DNA of 64,000 nt, from the NCBI GenBank assembly GCA_020852955.1, contig JADYZW010000037.1, forward strand, positions 62,001 to 126,000, given 5' to 3'. Under the pieces are notes generated by a model that was given only the letters and a program-made list of their open reading frames with translations, was not told the DNA's origin and did not search any database. The DNA is from Deltaproteobacteria bacterium. GTDB taxonomy: Bacteria; Desulfobacterota; Binatia; UTPRO1. Within the stretch, counting starts at the first letter, position 1. Each line of letters starts with the position of its first letter. Shown piece by piece: positions 32,801 to 40,583 of this stretch. The translations under genes and the position numbers were made by a program.

Positions 32801-33547
32801 GCAGCGCAGGCGCTCGTCGGCGCACTGCGCGACCCCGCCGGAGGTCGGTGCCGCGCAGCCCGGGAACGCCTGGGCGAGCGGCACGCCGCGGCCCACGCAC
32901 GCCGACTCCACCTTCGCGGCCGGGACGGTCACGCACGTCTTCGTCATCTTGCCGCCGGTCGGATCGGGCTGGACGACGCCCGTGCCGAGGCAGGTCGCCT
33001 GCAACTCGACGGCATCGGTCACGAAGCCGCGCTTCAGGCCCTCCTTCTTGCACTTGTTGAAGGAGTTGATGCGGAGATCCTCGCACTTCGCGGACGCCTT
33101 GAGGAGTGCCGTCTGGCAGCCCATGACGAGCGAGTTCGTCGCCAGGACGGCGTCGGGATCGGCGCCGAAAAGATCGTGGAGGAATGCCTGGGTGATCTCG
33201 ACCGCGCGCGTGCCGTGGAGGCTGATGCTCGGTGGCCCGAAGGCGGGCGGGAGCCCGTCACAGCCGTTGTCGGCCGAGATCAACGCGCCGATCGTCGCTT
33301 TCTGGACCCCCGCAGCGCTGGCGATGCACTGCGAGACCGTCTGGACGCCGAGCAGGCCGCCGGCCTTCTTCGCGACGCAGGCCCGGAGCTCTTTGGAAGC
33401 TGCGGCCGTCACCTTCCGCATGCCCTTGTTGATGGCGTTGATGCAGGCGTTGGTGTCGCTCGCGGAAGCCCGTTCGGCCGCGAGCGTGTCGAACGACAGC
33501 GCGAGCGCCACCAGTACCGGCCAGACGTTCGAACGTGTAGTCGTCAC
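29837..33547 (-). CDS. 1236-residue secreted protein with eight Myxococcus-type disulfide repeats
   Basis: GTG 33547 is chosen because AGGAGG lies 6 nt upstream and a signal peptide (VWPVLVALALSF, then ASASD) follows. Residues 25-280 form a Cys-rich helical region (ACINAINKGMRKV). Residues 283-642 are eight tandem repeats of about 45 residues (DUF4215/myxo disulfide type, CGDGLLRGGEGCDDQN, GDGCSSVC). Residues 643-730 look like an Ig-like domain (VTITSPAHGIF, VTVTGQVV). The last 500 residues are an unrecognised beta-rich region. It should be extracellular and heavily disulfide-bonded. It is the last of three secreted-protein genes in one direction, ending at a strong hairpin. No enzyme motif is visible. 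Confidence 0.78.
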   Translation of the reverse strand: MTTTRSNVWPVLVALALSFDTLAAERASASDTNACINAINKGMRKVTAAASKELRACVAKKAGGLLGVQTVSQCIASAAGVQKATIGALISADNGCDGLPPAFGPPSISLHGTRAVEITQAFLHDLFGADPDAVLATNSLVMGCQTALLKASAKCEDLRINSFNKCKKEGLKRGFVTDAVELQATCLGTGVVQPDPTGGKMTKTCVTVPAAKVESACVGRGVPLAQAFPGCAAPTSGGVAQCADERLRCRVCALLNDVDGLSRDCDLFDDGNDANESCAEPPECGDADVESDEGCDDGNQASGDGCSPACEVESGWTCSGAPSTCGPICGDGIVSGGEACDDGNTASGDGCGAACTIESGYTCLGAPSACSATCGDGLRRGGEACDDGGLLPGDGCGATCAIETGWTCDAAEPTSCSPICGDALLRGGELCDDGDLAGGDGCDATCTPEPGWLCLGEPSLCSTVCGDGLIKAGEACDDGGLDSGDGCSATCSIESGWLCAGQPSNCATVCGDGLLRGGEGCDDQNLASGDGCSSVCTPEDGYLCVGEPSVCTAVCGNGLISGTEICDDGDVVAGDGCSATCTIETGWTCEFEPSSCDPICGDGLLRGSEVCDDDNTAVGDGCNAACGIEPGYVCTGEPSACTQFSVTITSPAHGIFTSASSVTVTGQVVNLPPAQASLTVNGVPVTVAGDGSFTTSVALSAANVFNPIRARVVDTVNGSAANARVVVIRGSSIADGANSASSVGLRVTDTGLNTVEPLMADLAGSGLDLGALVPVGTVLINNECFVDGGILGCLGRATVTVNNPPPSFQSFAFAADSMTNFVRTVITVSDIRVNVYLSGSGLVPSCDIAIHANSATFTGDYTLSPMPADPANIDVNQQGALGVSFTAFTASYGGTCDLPVVGSIIQSFLPDLEQLTVDAMKDYLEDPDGAGPQDGPIGDAIEAALAGVTIAGPVGQALSVNFEAPLNAVTEDVNGISFVSDGKFTSSIGSGPGQCQPPAGAPNLTASLAVSEGTPSFGATTPIGNAPYGLGIAVSTEGFNQLLKAQTECGLLVTSISSLDLGSGPVPLTAQVLALIMPEFAAYPPATPFRIDVKPTLAPIVLAQAGPSGELATLKLAHLLVSIVQDDGSELEVLRGAVDAKLGMTFAFAGGGLEFTLSTPPTSDITVAVLKNVLGVNETALEQDVLPPLIATLIPSLAGGLGSFPLPEFFGLSLSGIEVTRSGEFLSLYLNLVPTP
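31620..32699 (-). repeat. Eight coding tandem repeats of about 135 bp
   Basis: In-frame repeats encoding CGDG-x(3)-GGE-x-CDD-x(5)-GDGC-x(3)-C units with 6 cysteines or more each. The copies differ at most positions, so they are old duplications held by selection on cysteine spacing. Confidence 0.8.
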
Positions 33548-33585
33548 AAAGAGCCTCCTACGTGTTGCCTTCCGGCATCGCACGG

Positions 33586-35520
33586 TCAGTGACACGTGAT
33601 CTCGAGGGTGACCGCGGCGTCGTAGTACGCCGTATCGCCCGGAAACTGCGCGATGTCGGTCACGGGTAGCGCTCCGACGAACTTCAGGCCGTTGAGCGTA
33701 TTGGCCCCGCTGACGATCTGGTTGCAGGCGCGCGGTGCGCCCGTCACCTGGGTGATACAGCTGCTGCACCCCGCTCCGGCGTGGTCGAGCAGGCTGTCCG
33801 CCGTGCTGTTGGCATCGTAGATCGTCGCACGTGCGTCACCGCTCGTGAAGAACGCGCTCAGGGTCGCCGGCGCGCTGTAGGTGTCGTCGCCCGTGCACTG
33901 GATGCCGTCGGGACCGAGATCGCTCACGAGGCGCAGCGTCAGCATCTCGTTGAGGCGCACGTCCCCGTTCGCGAACGTGCCGCTCTGGAGGAACTCGGTG
34001 GGGCTGTTGCAGAGCCCGACATGCGGCGAGTTGGGGTTGCAGGTCGAGCCCGGCCCTTCCAGGCAGGCGGCATCGACCGCGCCGGACGGATCCGTCCGGG
34101 TGTCGTCGCACTCGGGATCTTGCGGCAGACCACCGTTCGGGCCGGGGGGCGTATTCGTGTCGTGATCGACCCGAGCCTGGTAGTCGATGTTGGCCTCGCC
34201 GCCGTTGCAGTCGATCTTGCCCGTGCCGTCGACGCCGGCGCTCGCGACGCAGATGCGCACGTGGTTGCCGGCCAGATTGATGTCGATCGGGTTGAAGACC
34301 ATCGAGCTCGCTGGGACCGTGAGCTGCCGCACGCCGCTGCCGTCCTGGGTGCTCAGCAGGACCGTCTGCGAGCCGCTGAGACCACCCGGGCCCGTTGCCG
34401 TCTGGATGCGGAGGTTCCCGAGCGGCGTGCCCTTGAGCTGGAGCGAGAGCTTGCTGTCGCTGGAGACGAAGGTGCACGTCCGCGAGATGGGCGTCGGCGT
34501 GACCGTCGGCGTCGGGGTGCGGGTCGGGGTCGGCGTCCGAGTCGTCGTCGGGGTGGCAGTGGCGGCGACGGTGAAGGTCGGGGTCGCCGACGGCGTGAGC
34601 GTGGGCGTCGCGGTCGGGGCGGTCGAGGTCGGCGTCACGGTCGGGGGCGTCGTGGCGGTCGGCGTCGATGCCGAGGTGACGGTCGGCGTCGGCCCCGACG
34701 GGTTCACCTGCGCCGCTATGCAGAGATCGAAGGGCTTCTTGACGTCGAGGGTCTCGCTGCCGAACTGGTTGGCCGTGTAGGCGCGGATGGGCGTGAAGCT
34801 CGAGGCCAGCTTCACCTGGTAGCAGAGCAGGTGCTCGCCATGCAGCTCGGCGCCCGGCTCCTCGTTGTTCTTGTTGGTCGCGACGCAGAGCCTCCGGGGC
34901 TTCGTCACGTTCACCGAGATGGGGCCGAACTGGTCGACGACCACCGTAGCGAGGAGCGGCGTGAACTTGGGTGTGCCCGGCGAGGTCCGGGCCTTGTAAC
35001 AGGTGAAGTGATCCGTGAGCGGGGCGCCCGGAGCCGGGGGCGGCGACACGAGGCTCTTGGCGCTCGGCACCATCAGACGCTCGGGTCGCAAGAGGTCGAT
35101 GGTGAGTCCCCCCCAGCGGTCGACGGTCGTCTGGTTCAAGGTCTTGGGGAACTTTCCGGTGCCGGGTACGCGCTTGATCTGGTAGCTCTCGAGGTGCTCG
35201 GTGTGGGTCGGCGCGCTCGGGTCGCTGCCCTGGACGTTCGCCGGATTGCAGAGATCCGTCGGCTTCGAGACCGTGAAGCGCCACTCGCCGAACTGATCGG
35301 AGGTCGCGAGGTACGGGATCGCCGCGAACTTCGCGGTGCCGGCCGCCGTCTTCGACTGGTAGCACTGGAAGTGGTCGAGCGGCGGGGGACTCTGCGCCTC
35401 GGCCTCCGGGACGAGCCCGCGCGGCGCCGTGAGGAAGGAGCCCCCGCGCTCGAGGGCGAGCGCCGCCGTTGCCAGCGCGATGCCGATAGCGAAGGTGCGG
35501 GTTACGACGCCGGCCTTCAT
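33586..35520 (-). CDS. 644-residue secreted protein with DHFxCY/DQFG repeats
   Basis: Signal peptide (TFAIGIALATAALALERGG; cleavage near AEAQS). Residues 47-270 contain four half-units of one repeat: DHFQCYQSK, EHLESYQIKR, DHFTCYKAR and EHLLCYQVK. Each is followed after 20-35 residues by D(Q/R)(F/W)G or NQFG and then KPxxLC or RPERL. A Thr/Pro stalk (about 275-345) leads to a C-terminal domain (TCTFVSSDSKLSLQLKGTPL and on) with scattered Cys and Asp. The repeat is known from hypothetical secreted proteins of environmental bacteria, but its function is unknown to me. Start at 35520 is 2 nt after the stop of the upstream gene, so the two are cotranscribed. Confidence 0.75.
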   Translation of the reverse strand: MKAGVVTRTFAIGIALATAALALERGGSFLTAPRGLVPEAEAQSPPPLDHFQCYQSKTAAGTAKFAAIPYLATSDQFGEWRFTVSKPTDLCNPANVQGSDPSAPTHTEHLESYQIKRVPGTGKFPKTLNQTTVDRWGGLTIDLLRPERLMVPSAKSLVSPPPAPGAPLTDHFTCYKARTSPGTPKFTPLLATVVVDQFGPISVNVTKPRRLCVATNKNNEEPGAELHGEHLLCYQVKLASSFTPIRAYTANQFGSETLDVKKPFDLCIAAQVNPSGPTPTVTSASTPTATTPPTVTPTSTAPTATPTLTPSATPTFTVAATATPTTTRTPTPTRTPTPTVTPTPISRTCTFVSSDSKLSLQLKGTPLGNLRIQTATGPGGLSGSQTVLLSTQDGSGVRQLTVPASSMVFNPIDINLAGNHVRICVASAGVDGTGKIDCNGGEANIDYQARVDHDTNTPPGPNGGLPQDPECDDTRTDPSGAVDAACLEGPGSTCNPNSPHVGLCNSPTEFLQSGTFANGDVRLNEMLTLRLVSDLGPDGIQCTGDDTYSAPATLSAFFTSGDARATIYDANSTADSLLDHAGAGCSSCITQVTGAPRACNQIVSGANTLNGLKFVGALPVTDIAQFPGDTAYYDAAVTLEITCH

Positions 35521-35522
35521 GG

Positions 35523-38006
35523 TCAGTCCGCCTTGTCGCTGAACTTGGTGGCCGATTGCGACGTCGGCGGGCCGCTGTACACGGCCTCCCAGCAGAGGCC
35601 GTCGGTGTTCTGGATCTGGACGGTGAGCGGCTGCCCGAGGGTCGAGAGATCCGGCATCGCGAGCGTCGTGCCCCGCGCGTTGAACTGGATCTGCGCCTTC
35701 GCGAGCGCGCCCTCCTTGAGCTTCAGTTGATACCCGCCGTCGGGCGTGAGCTCCTTGTCCTTGTACTGGTAGCCTTTCGAGCCGCTGGCCTTCCAGCACG
35801 GCTTGCCCGCGCAGGTGCCGCCCGCCGGGTTGGTGATCGCGAAGCGCAGACCCGACGGGTCGTAGACGCAGACCTGGTAGTTGGTCGTCGTGAGCGGCGC
35901 TCCCCACTCGGCAAGGGTCGTGCGCTCGCCCTTGAGCCACTTCCACTTGATGGAATCCTTCGCGCCGCCCTTCCTGGCAAACTGGATCGACGCCTTCCCG
36001 GGCACGAACGGCACGCGACAGCCGGTGAGGGGGCCGACCGTGCAGCCGAGGCCAGGCTCCACCTGACAGGTCGGCGAGCAGCCGTCCCCGGCGTCGAAGT
36101 TCGCGTCGTCACACTGCTCGCCGCAGCCGCCCTGGAGCGTGCCGTCGCCGCAGAGCATCGAGTCGCCGGTACAGACGCCCGCCACGCACGCGTCGGCGAG
36201 CGTGCAGGCGTTGCCGTCGCTGCACGACGTGCCGTCGCTCTCGAAGGCCTCGGCGGGACACGCGGCGTCGACGCCGGTGCACGTCTCCTCGACGTCGCAG
36301 TCGCCCGCGTCGGGGCGGCAGACCGTGGTGGCGGGCGCGAGGCCGTCGGCGGGACAATCGGCGGCGGCGCCCGAGCAGGTCTCGGCAACGTCGCAGACGC
36401 CGGCCGCCCCCCGGCACTCGACCGTGTTCGGCTGGAAGGCGTCCGCCGGGCAGTCGTCGCCGAGGCCGTCGCAGATCTCGGCGGCGTCGCAGACGCCCGC
36501 CGTGGGCCGGCACGACGCCGTGCTCTTCACGTCGGGCGGACAGAAGATCCCGAAGCCGTCGCAGGTCTCGGCGAGGTCGCAGACGCCGTTCGCCGGGCGG
36601 CAGACCGTCGCGTTCGAGGCGAGCTGGTCCGCCGGGCAGGCATCGCCGACGCCGTCGCACGACTCGGCGACGTCGCAGAAACCGCCCGCCGGGCGACAGA
36701 CGCCCGAGTCCTTCGCGTCCGCGGGACAGGCTGCGCTCGAGCCGGTGCAGGTCTCCTCCAGGTCGCAGACGCCGGCCGCCGAGCGGCAGACCGTGGAGTT
36801 CGACTGGAAGGTGTCGCTCGGACACGCCGCGCCCGACCCCGTGCAGTTCTCCGCGACGTCGCAAACGCCGGCCGCCGAGCGGCACGTCACCGAGTTCGAG
36901 GCGAAGGCGTCCGCCGGACACGTCGGGCCCGACCCCGTGCAGTTCTCCGCGACGTCGCAGGGACCGCCCGCGGAGCGGCATACGGTCGCGCTCGAGAGGA
37001 ACCCGTCCGGCGGGCAGGTCGCGGAGCCACCGGTGCAATTCTCGGCCGCGTCGCAGACGCCTCCGCCGGCCGCGCGGCACACCACCGAACTCGGCTGGAA
37101 GGCGTTCGAAGGGCAGGTCGCCGAGCTGCCCGTGCAGTTCTCCGCGACGTCGCAGATGCCGCCCGAGGCGCGGCACTGCGTGCCCGCACTCGTGAAGTGG
37201 CAGCTCGAGTTGCAGCAGGCGCTGCCGGCGATGCCCACGTCGCATTGCTCGCCCTGCGCGCCGTCCACCGTGCCGTTGCCACAGAGGCTCGTGAGCGTGA
37301 CGGTCACGAAGTGGCCGTCGCTGGACTGGGTGCGGCTCGGGCTCCCCGGATAACCGCAGGCGTCGCAGCCGCTCACGCTCGAGCCTTCACCGAGACGAAC
37401 GGCGGCCTCGCAGGAGTTGCTGCGCGTCGTGCCGCTCCAGGTGAACGTCAGGCTGTGCGCCTGCGCCACGCCGTTGCTGACGTCGTCGATGCGCGCGCTC
37501 GCGGTCTGGTTGAACGGCCCGCTCGTGTCGGAGCCGCCGTTCGGGACGGAGCCAGGATCGGAGAGGTTCAGCGAGCCGGAGGTGAGGGTGCCGCCGCTCT
37601 GCGAGCCCGCGACGCTGCTGATGTCGGCGGCGCCGTCGCACCCGGAAGCGTCGTTGCGGCGATTCATGTCGCCGGTACGCTGGGTGTCGACCGTCAGGTA
37701 GTACGCGCCCGGCGCCGTGACGTTGAAGGAGAGGTTGTGCTGCGCCGACCCGTTGGTGTCGCGGGTGCTGAAGATGCCGACGTCGGAGCTCAGGTTCCAC
37801 GCGAAGCGGGTCTTGAACTGCGACCCGTTGTTCACCTGGATCGCAACCGAGGAGCGGCGCGATCCGTCGCCGTCGCCGGCATTCGCCGTCGAGCCCGAGG
37901 TGCTCGCCGAGGCGCCGGAGATCGACTGGGCGTGAGCGCTCGCGAGGCCGGAAGCCGATGCGACGACGGCGAGCACTGCGACGAGCGTCTTGCGCGTTGG
38001 GATCAT
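35523..38006 (-). CDS. 827-residue secreted protein with ten disintegrin-like cysteine repeats
   Basis: Signal peptide (LVAVLAVVASASGLASA, then HAQS). Residues 28-230 form a Ser/Asn/Gly-rich beta domain. Residues 278-595 are ten tandem repeats of about 32 residues of the form CRxAxGxCDVAExCTGxx and xCPxDxF, as in disintegrin-like repeats. A DUF4215-type motif follows (CGEQCDDANFDAGDGCSPTC). The C-terminal 155 residues repeat the GGTCAGKPCW/GYQYKDKE module of the protein encoded at 22077-23501. GGAGGA lies 8 nt before ATG 38006. It is the first gene of the secreted-protein operon. A matrix, adhesive or binding role outside the cell is inferred. Confidence 0.78.
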   Translation of the reverse strand: MIPTRKTLVAVLAVVASASGLASAHAQSISGASASTSGSTANAGDGDGSRRSSVAIQVNNGSQFKTRFAWNLSSDVGIFSTRDTNGSAQHNLSFNVTAPGAYYLTVDTQRTGDMNRRNDASGCDGAADISSVAGSQSGGTLTSGSLNLSDPGSVPNGGSDTSGPFNQTASARIDDVSNGVAQAHSLTFTWSGTTRSNSCEAAVRLGEGSSVSGCDACGYPGSPSRTQSSDGHFVTVTLTSLCGNGTVDGAQGEQCDVGIAGSACCNSSCHFTSAGTQCRASGGICDVAENCTGSSATCPSNAFQPSSVVCRAAGGGVCDAAENCTGGSATCPPDGFLSSATVCRSAGGPCDVAENCTGSGPTCPADAFASNSVTCRSAAGVCDVAENCTGSGAACPSDTFQSNSTVCRSAAGVCDLEETCTGSSAACPADAKDSGVCRPAGGFCDVAESCDGVGDACPADQLASNATVCRPANGVCDLAETCDGFGIFCPPDVKSTASCRPTAGVCDAAEICDGLGDDCPADAFQPNTVECRGAAGVCDVAETCSGAAADCPADGLAPATTVCRPDAGDCDVEETCTGVDAACPAEAFESDGTSCSDGNACTLADACVAGVCTGDSMLCGDGTLQGGCGEQCDDANFDAGDGCSPTCQVEPGLGCTVGPLTGCRVPFVPGKASIQFARKGGAKDSIKWKWLKGERTTLAEWGAPLTTTNYQVCVYDPSGLRFAITNPAGGTCAGKPCWKASGSKGYQYKDKELTPDGGYQLKLKEGALAKAQIQFNARGTTLAMPDLSTLGQPLTVQIQNTDGLCWEAVYSGPPTSQSATKFSDKAD
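36222..37175 (-). repeat. Ten coding tandem repeats of about 95 bp
   Basis: In-frame units encoding CR-x(2)-x-GxCDVAE-x-CTG-x(4)-CP-x(2)-x-F. Copies 3-5 are the most similar to each other (CRSAAGVCDVAENCTGSG), which suggests the most recent duplications lie there. Confidence 0.8.
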
Positions 38007-38043
38007 GCGACGAATCCTCCCTTGGGGGCTCTTGGCGGTCTTC

Positions 38044-38066
38044 GCCGAGGCACATGGCGCCTCGGC
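38044..38066 (-). promoter_or_regulatory. Hairpin in the 5' leader of the secreted-protein operon
   Basis: Perfect 8-bp arms GCCGAGGC/GCCTCGGC (38044-38051, 38059-38066) around a 7-nt loop, 38 nt before ATG 38006 and inside the predicted leader. It could stabilise the mRNA or influence expression. It resembles no riboswitch I know. Confidence 0.4.
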
Positions 38067-38122
38067 ACGGCACTGCGCCCGTGATTCGCGGCGCCAGCTT
38101 CCGCCGCTCGTAGGGCGAAGCT

Positions 38123-38152
38123 CCCTTACGCGGCGCCGATCGGTTTTGTCAA
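38123..38152 (-). promoter_or_regulatory. Promoter of the secreted-protein operon
   Basis: On the minus strand, consensus TTGACA (38147-38152), an 18-nt spacer and TAAGGG (38123-38128). It predicts a leader of about 110 nt, the longest in the window. Confidence 0.6.
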
Positions 38153-38363
38153 GGAAAATCACATGCGAAGCGCCTGGATGGGACCTGCGGCGTAACCCGG
38201 ACGGCCGGGCGTGAATGACCCCATCGTCACCCTCCCAGGAGCGTCCGATGGGGGATACGCCCTTGGCCGAGCGGACGCCGGGGACTTCGCGCCGTCCTCC
38301 GCGCCGCGGGGCGCCGTAGGCGCCGCCATCGGCAGTAGGCTGGCGTGCCGGTGCGGTGCCCGC

Positions 38364-38370
38364 TAAGAAA
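38364..38370 (+). promoter_or_regulatory. -10-like element before the biotin carboxylase
   Basis: TAAGAAA, 8 nt before ATG 38379, with no ribosome site (cccgcccc). Same layout as before 12710, the gene for the likely partner subunit. Confidence 0.4.
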
Positions 38371-38378
38371 CCCGCCCC

Positions 38379-40367
38379 ATGCCGCCAGCCATTCGGAAGG
38401 TCCTGGTCGCCAATCGGGGGGAGATCGCACGTCGGATCCTGCGCACCGTCCGCGCGCTGGGTCTCGCGAGCGTCGCCGTCCATTCCGACGCCGATGCGCG
38501 TGCGCCGCACGTCGTCGAGGCCGACGAGGCGGTGCGGATCGGACCGGCGCCGGGCCGGGATTCGTATCTGGCGATGGACCGCATCCTCGAGGCGGCGCGC
38601 GCGACGGGCGCCGACGCGATCCACCCCGGCTACGGGTTCCTCTCCGAGAACCACGAGTTCGCGGCGCGCGTCGCCCAAGCCGGGCTGGTGTTCATCGGAC
38701 CTCCCGTCGAGGCGATCCGCCGCATGGGCAGCAAGATCGGCGCGAAGGAGATCATGGCGGCCGCGGGTGTGCCAGTGGTGCCCGGCGCATCGCTCGCGGA
38801 TCTTCCGTTGAAGGAGAGCCTCGCGGCGGCGCGCGACATCGGGTTCCCGATCCTGATCAAGGCGTCCGCGGGCGGCGGCGGGAAGGGGATGCGGATCGTC
38901 CGCGAGGAGGCGGCCTTCGCCGAGGCCATCGCGACCGCCCGCCGCGAGGCCGAGAGCGCCTTCGGCGACGGCACCCTGCTGATCGAGCGCTATTTCGACG
39001 CGCCCCGCCACGTCGAGATCCAGATCTTCGGCGACGCGCACGGCAACGTGATCCACCTCGGCGAGCGCGAGTGCTCGATCCAACGCCGCTATCAGAAGAT
39101 CGTCGAGGAGGCGCCGTCGCCGGCGGTGGATGCGGCGCTGCGCGGCCGCATGGGCGAGGCCGCGGTCGCCGCCGCGCGCGCGATCGGCTACGTGGGCGCC
39201 GGGACGGTCGAGTTCATCGTCGACCGGGAGGGCGCGTTCTACTTCCTGGAGGTCAACACGCGGCTCCAGGTCGAACATCCCGTCACCGAGGCGGTGACGG
39301 GCCTCGACCTCGTGCGGTGGCAGATCCTGGTCGCGGGGGGCGCCGCGTTGCCGCTGGCGCAGCAGGAGGTCGCGCTGCGCGGCCACGCGATCGAGGCCCG
39401 GCTCTACGCGGAGGATCCCGCCGCGGATTTCCTCCCAGCGACCGGCGCGGTCGCGCTCTGGCGGCCGCTCGACCTTCCCGGCGTGCGCTACGACAGCGGC
39501 GTCGAGGCCGGGAGCGAGGTCGGAGTCCACTACGATCCCCTGCTGGCGAAGGTCATCGCCCACGCGCCGACCCGCGACGAGGCGATCCGCCTCCTGCGGC
39601 GCGCCCTCGCCGCGCTCGGCGTCGGGCCGATCATGACCAATCGCGACTTCCTCCTCGCCGTCCTCGACCACCAGGCGTTCGCGGCCGGAGCACTGCACAC
39701 GCACTTCATCGAGCAGCACCTGCCGCCCGAGACCCGGCGAGCGGCGCGGACGCCGGCGCACGACCGCATTCACGCGATCGCGGCCGCGCTCTGGGAGCAT
39801 GCGGCGCGGCGGCGCGCGGGCGGCCCGCTCCCGCAGAGCGTGCCGTCCGGGTGGCGCAACAACCGCTGGCGTGCCCAGGATGCGAGCTACGTCCTGGGCG
39901 GCGAGCGGGTCGAGGTGCGGTACGTCGCAGAACCGGGCGATGGCTTCGTGATCGAGGGCGAGCCGCCGGCGCGGGCGCTGGTCCACGCGGTGGACACGCG
40001 AGGCATCGCCGTCGAGATCGATGGGGTGCGCCGCCGTTTCGCGGTCGCGGCGATCAGGGACGCGCTCGTCGTCCACGGTCCGCTCGGCACCGCGACGCTC
40101 GCGCCGGTCCCGCGCTTCCCGCCCGCCGAGCGCGAAGATCTCGCTGGCGGCTGTCTCGCGCCGATGACCGGCATCATCCGCGAGGTGCGGGTGAAGGAAG
40201 GCGACGCGGTGGAGAAGGGCGCCGTGCTCCTGGTCCTCGAGGCCATGAAGATGGAGCACCAGATGATCGCGCGCGACGTCGGCATCGTGAAGCAGGTGCG
40301 GGTCGAGGTCGGACAGATGGTCGACCCGGACGAGGTGCTCGTCGTCGTCGAGCCGCGCGAGGCGTAG
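38379..40367 (+). CDS. Acyl-CoA carboxylase, biotin carboxylase plus biotin carrier (alpha) subunit
   Basis: 662 residues, the normal length of methylcrotonyl- or geranyl-CoA carboxylase alpha subunits. The biotin carboxylase domain (1-450) has KVLVANRGEIARRI, the ATP-binding KASAGGGGKGMR and FLEVNTRLQVEHPVTE. After a linking domain the C-terminal carrier domain has VLEAMKMEH with the biotinylated Lys624. It carboxylates biotin with ATP and bicarbonate and needs a separate carboxyltransferase, most likely the product of 12710-14305. Its near-leaderless start is shared with that gene (TAAGA-N8/9-ATG), which may help coordinate the two unlinked subunits. Confidence 0.92.
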   Translation: MPPAIRKVLVANRGEIARRILRTVRALGLASVAVHSDADARAPHVVEADEAVRIGPAPGRDSYLAMDRILEAARATGADAIHPGYGFLSENHEFAARVAQAGLVFIGPPVEAIRRMGSKIGAKEIMAAAGVPVVPGASLADLPLKESLAAARDIGFPILIKASAGGGGKGMRIVREEAAFAEAIATARREAESAFGDGTLLIERYFDAPRHVEIQIFGDAHGNVIHLGERECSIQRRYQKIVEEAPSPAVDAALRGRMGEAAVAAARAIGYVGAGTVEFIVDREGAFYFLEVNTRLQVEHPVTEAVTGLDLVRWQILVAGGAALPLAQQEVALRGHAIEARLYAEDPAADFLPATGAVALWRPLDLPGVRYDSGVEAGSEVGVHYDPLLAKVIAHAPTRDEAIRLLRRALAALGVGPIMTNRDFLLAVLDHQAFAAGALHTHFIEQHLPPETRRAARTPAHDRIHAIAAALWEHAARRRAGGPLPQSVPSGWRNNRWRAQDASYVLGGERVEVRYVAEPGDGFVIEGEPPARALVHAVDTRGIAVEIDGVRRRFAVAAIRDALVVHGPLGTATLAPVPRFPPAEREDLAGGCLAPMTGIIREVRVKEGDAVEKGAVLLVLEAMKMEHQMIARDVGIVKQVRVEVGQMVDPDEVLVVVEPREA

Positions 40368-40583
40368 CGGCGATTCGCGGGCGTGAGAGTCGTGGCGTGG
40401 TGACGGTCGGGCGGTGGGACCATCTCCTCGCTAGGAGTCTGGGGCCCAGCGCGTGAGACCCGCCGCTCCTTCTCCCGTTCTGCGGTCAGCGAGGCGCTGC
40501 GCTCGTCGACGACCCCAGCGCCCGCCCGCCGCACCGCCGCGTATCGCGCGACGATCCGACCCCTCCCGCGTGCACGGAAGCGA

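Larger units (their letters stand above)
38007..38378. other. Intergenic region, 372 nt, divergent
   Basis: The only gene-free stretch above 300 nt. It holds the leader of the secreted-protein operon (about 110 nt) with a hairpin at 38044-38066, its TTGACA promoter at 38123-38152, then about 210 nt without a recognisable feature up to the -10-like element at 38364 of the biotin carboxylase gene. No credible ORF or RNA gene was seen. Confidence 0.6.

Noticed and set aside
30194..33592. Very long open frame on the + strand (over 1100 codons) opposite the 1236-residue secreted protein
   Set aside because: It is Arg-rich without recognisable domains, and is a shadow caused by high GC and the cysteine-repeat codons of the minus strand. 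The minus-strand product has a signal peptide, ribosome site and tandem repeats.
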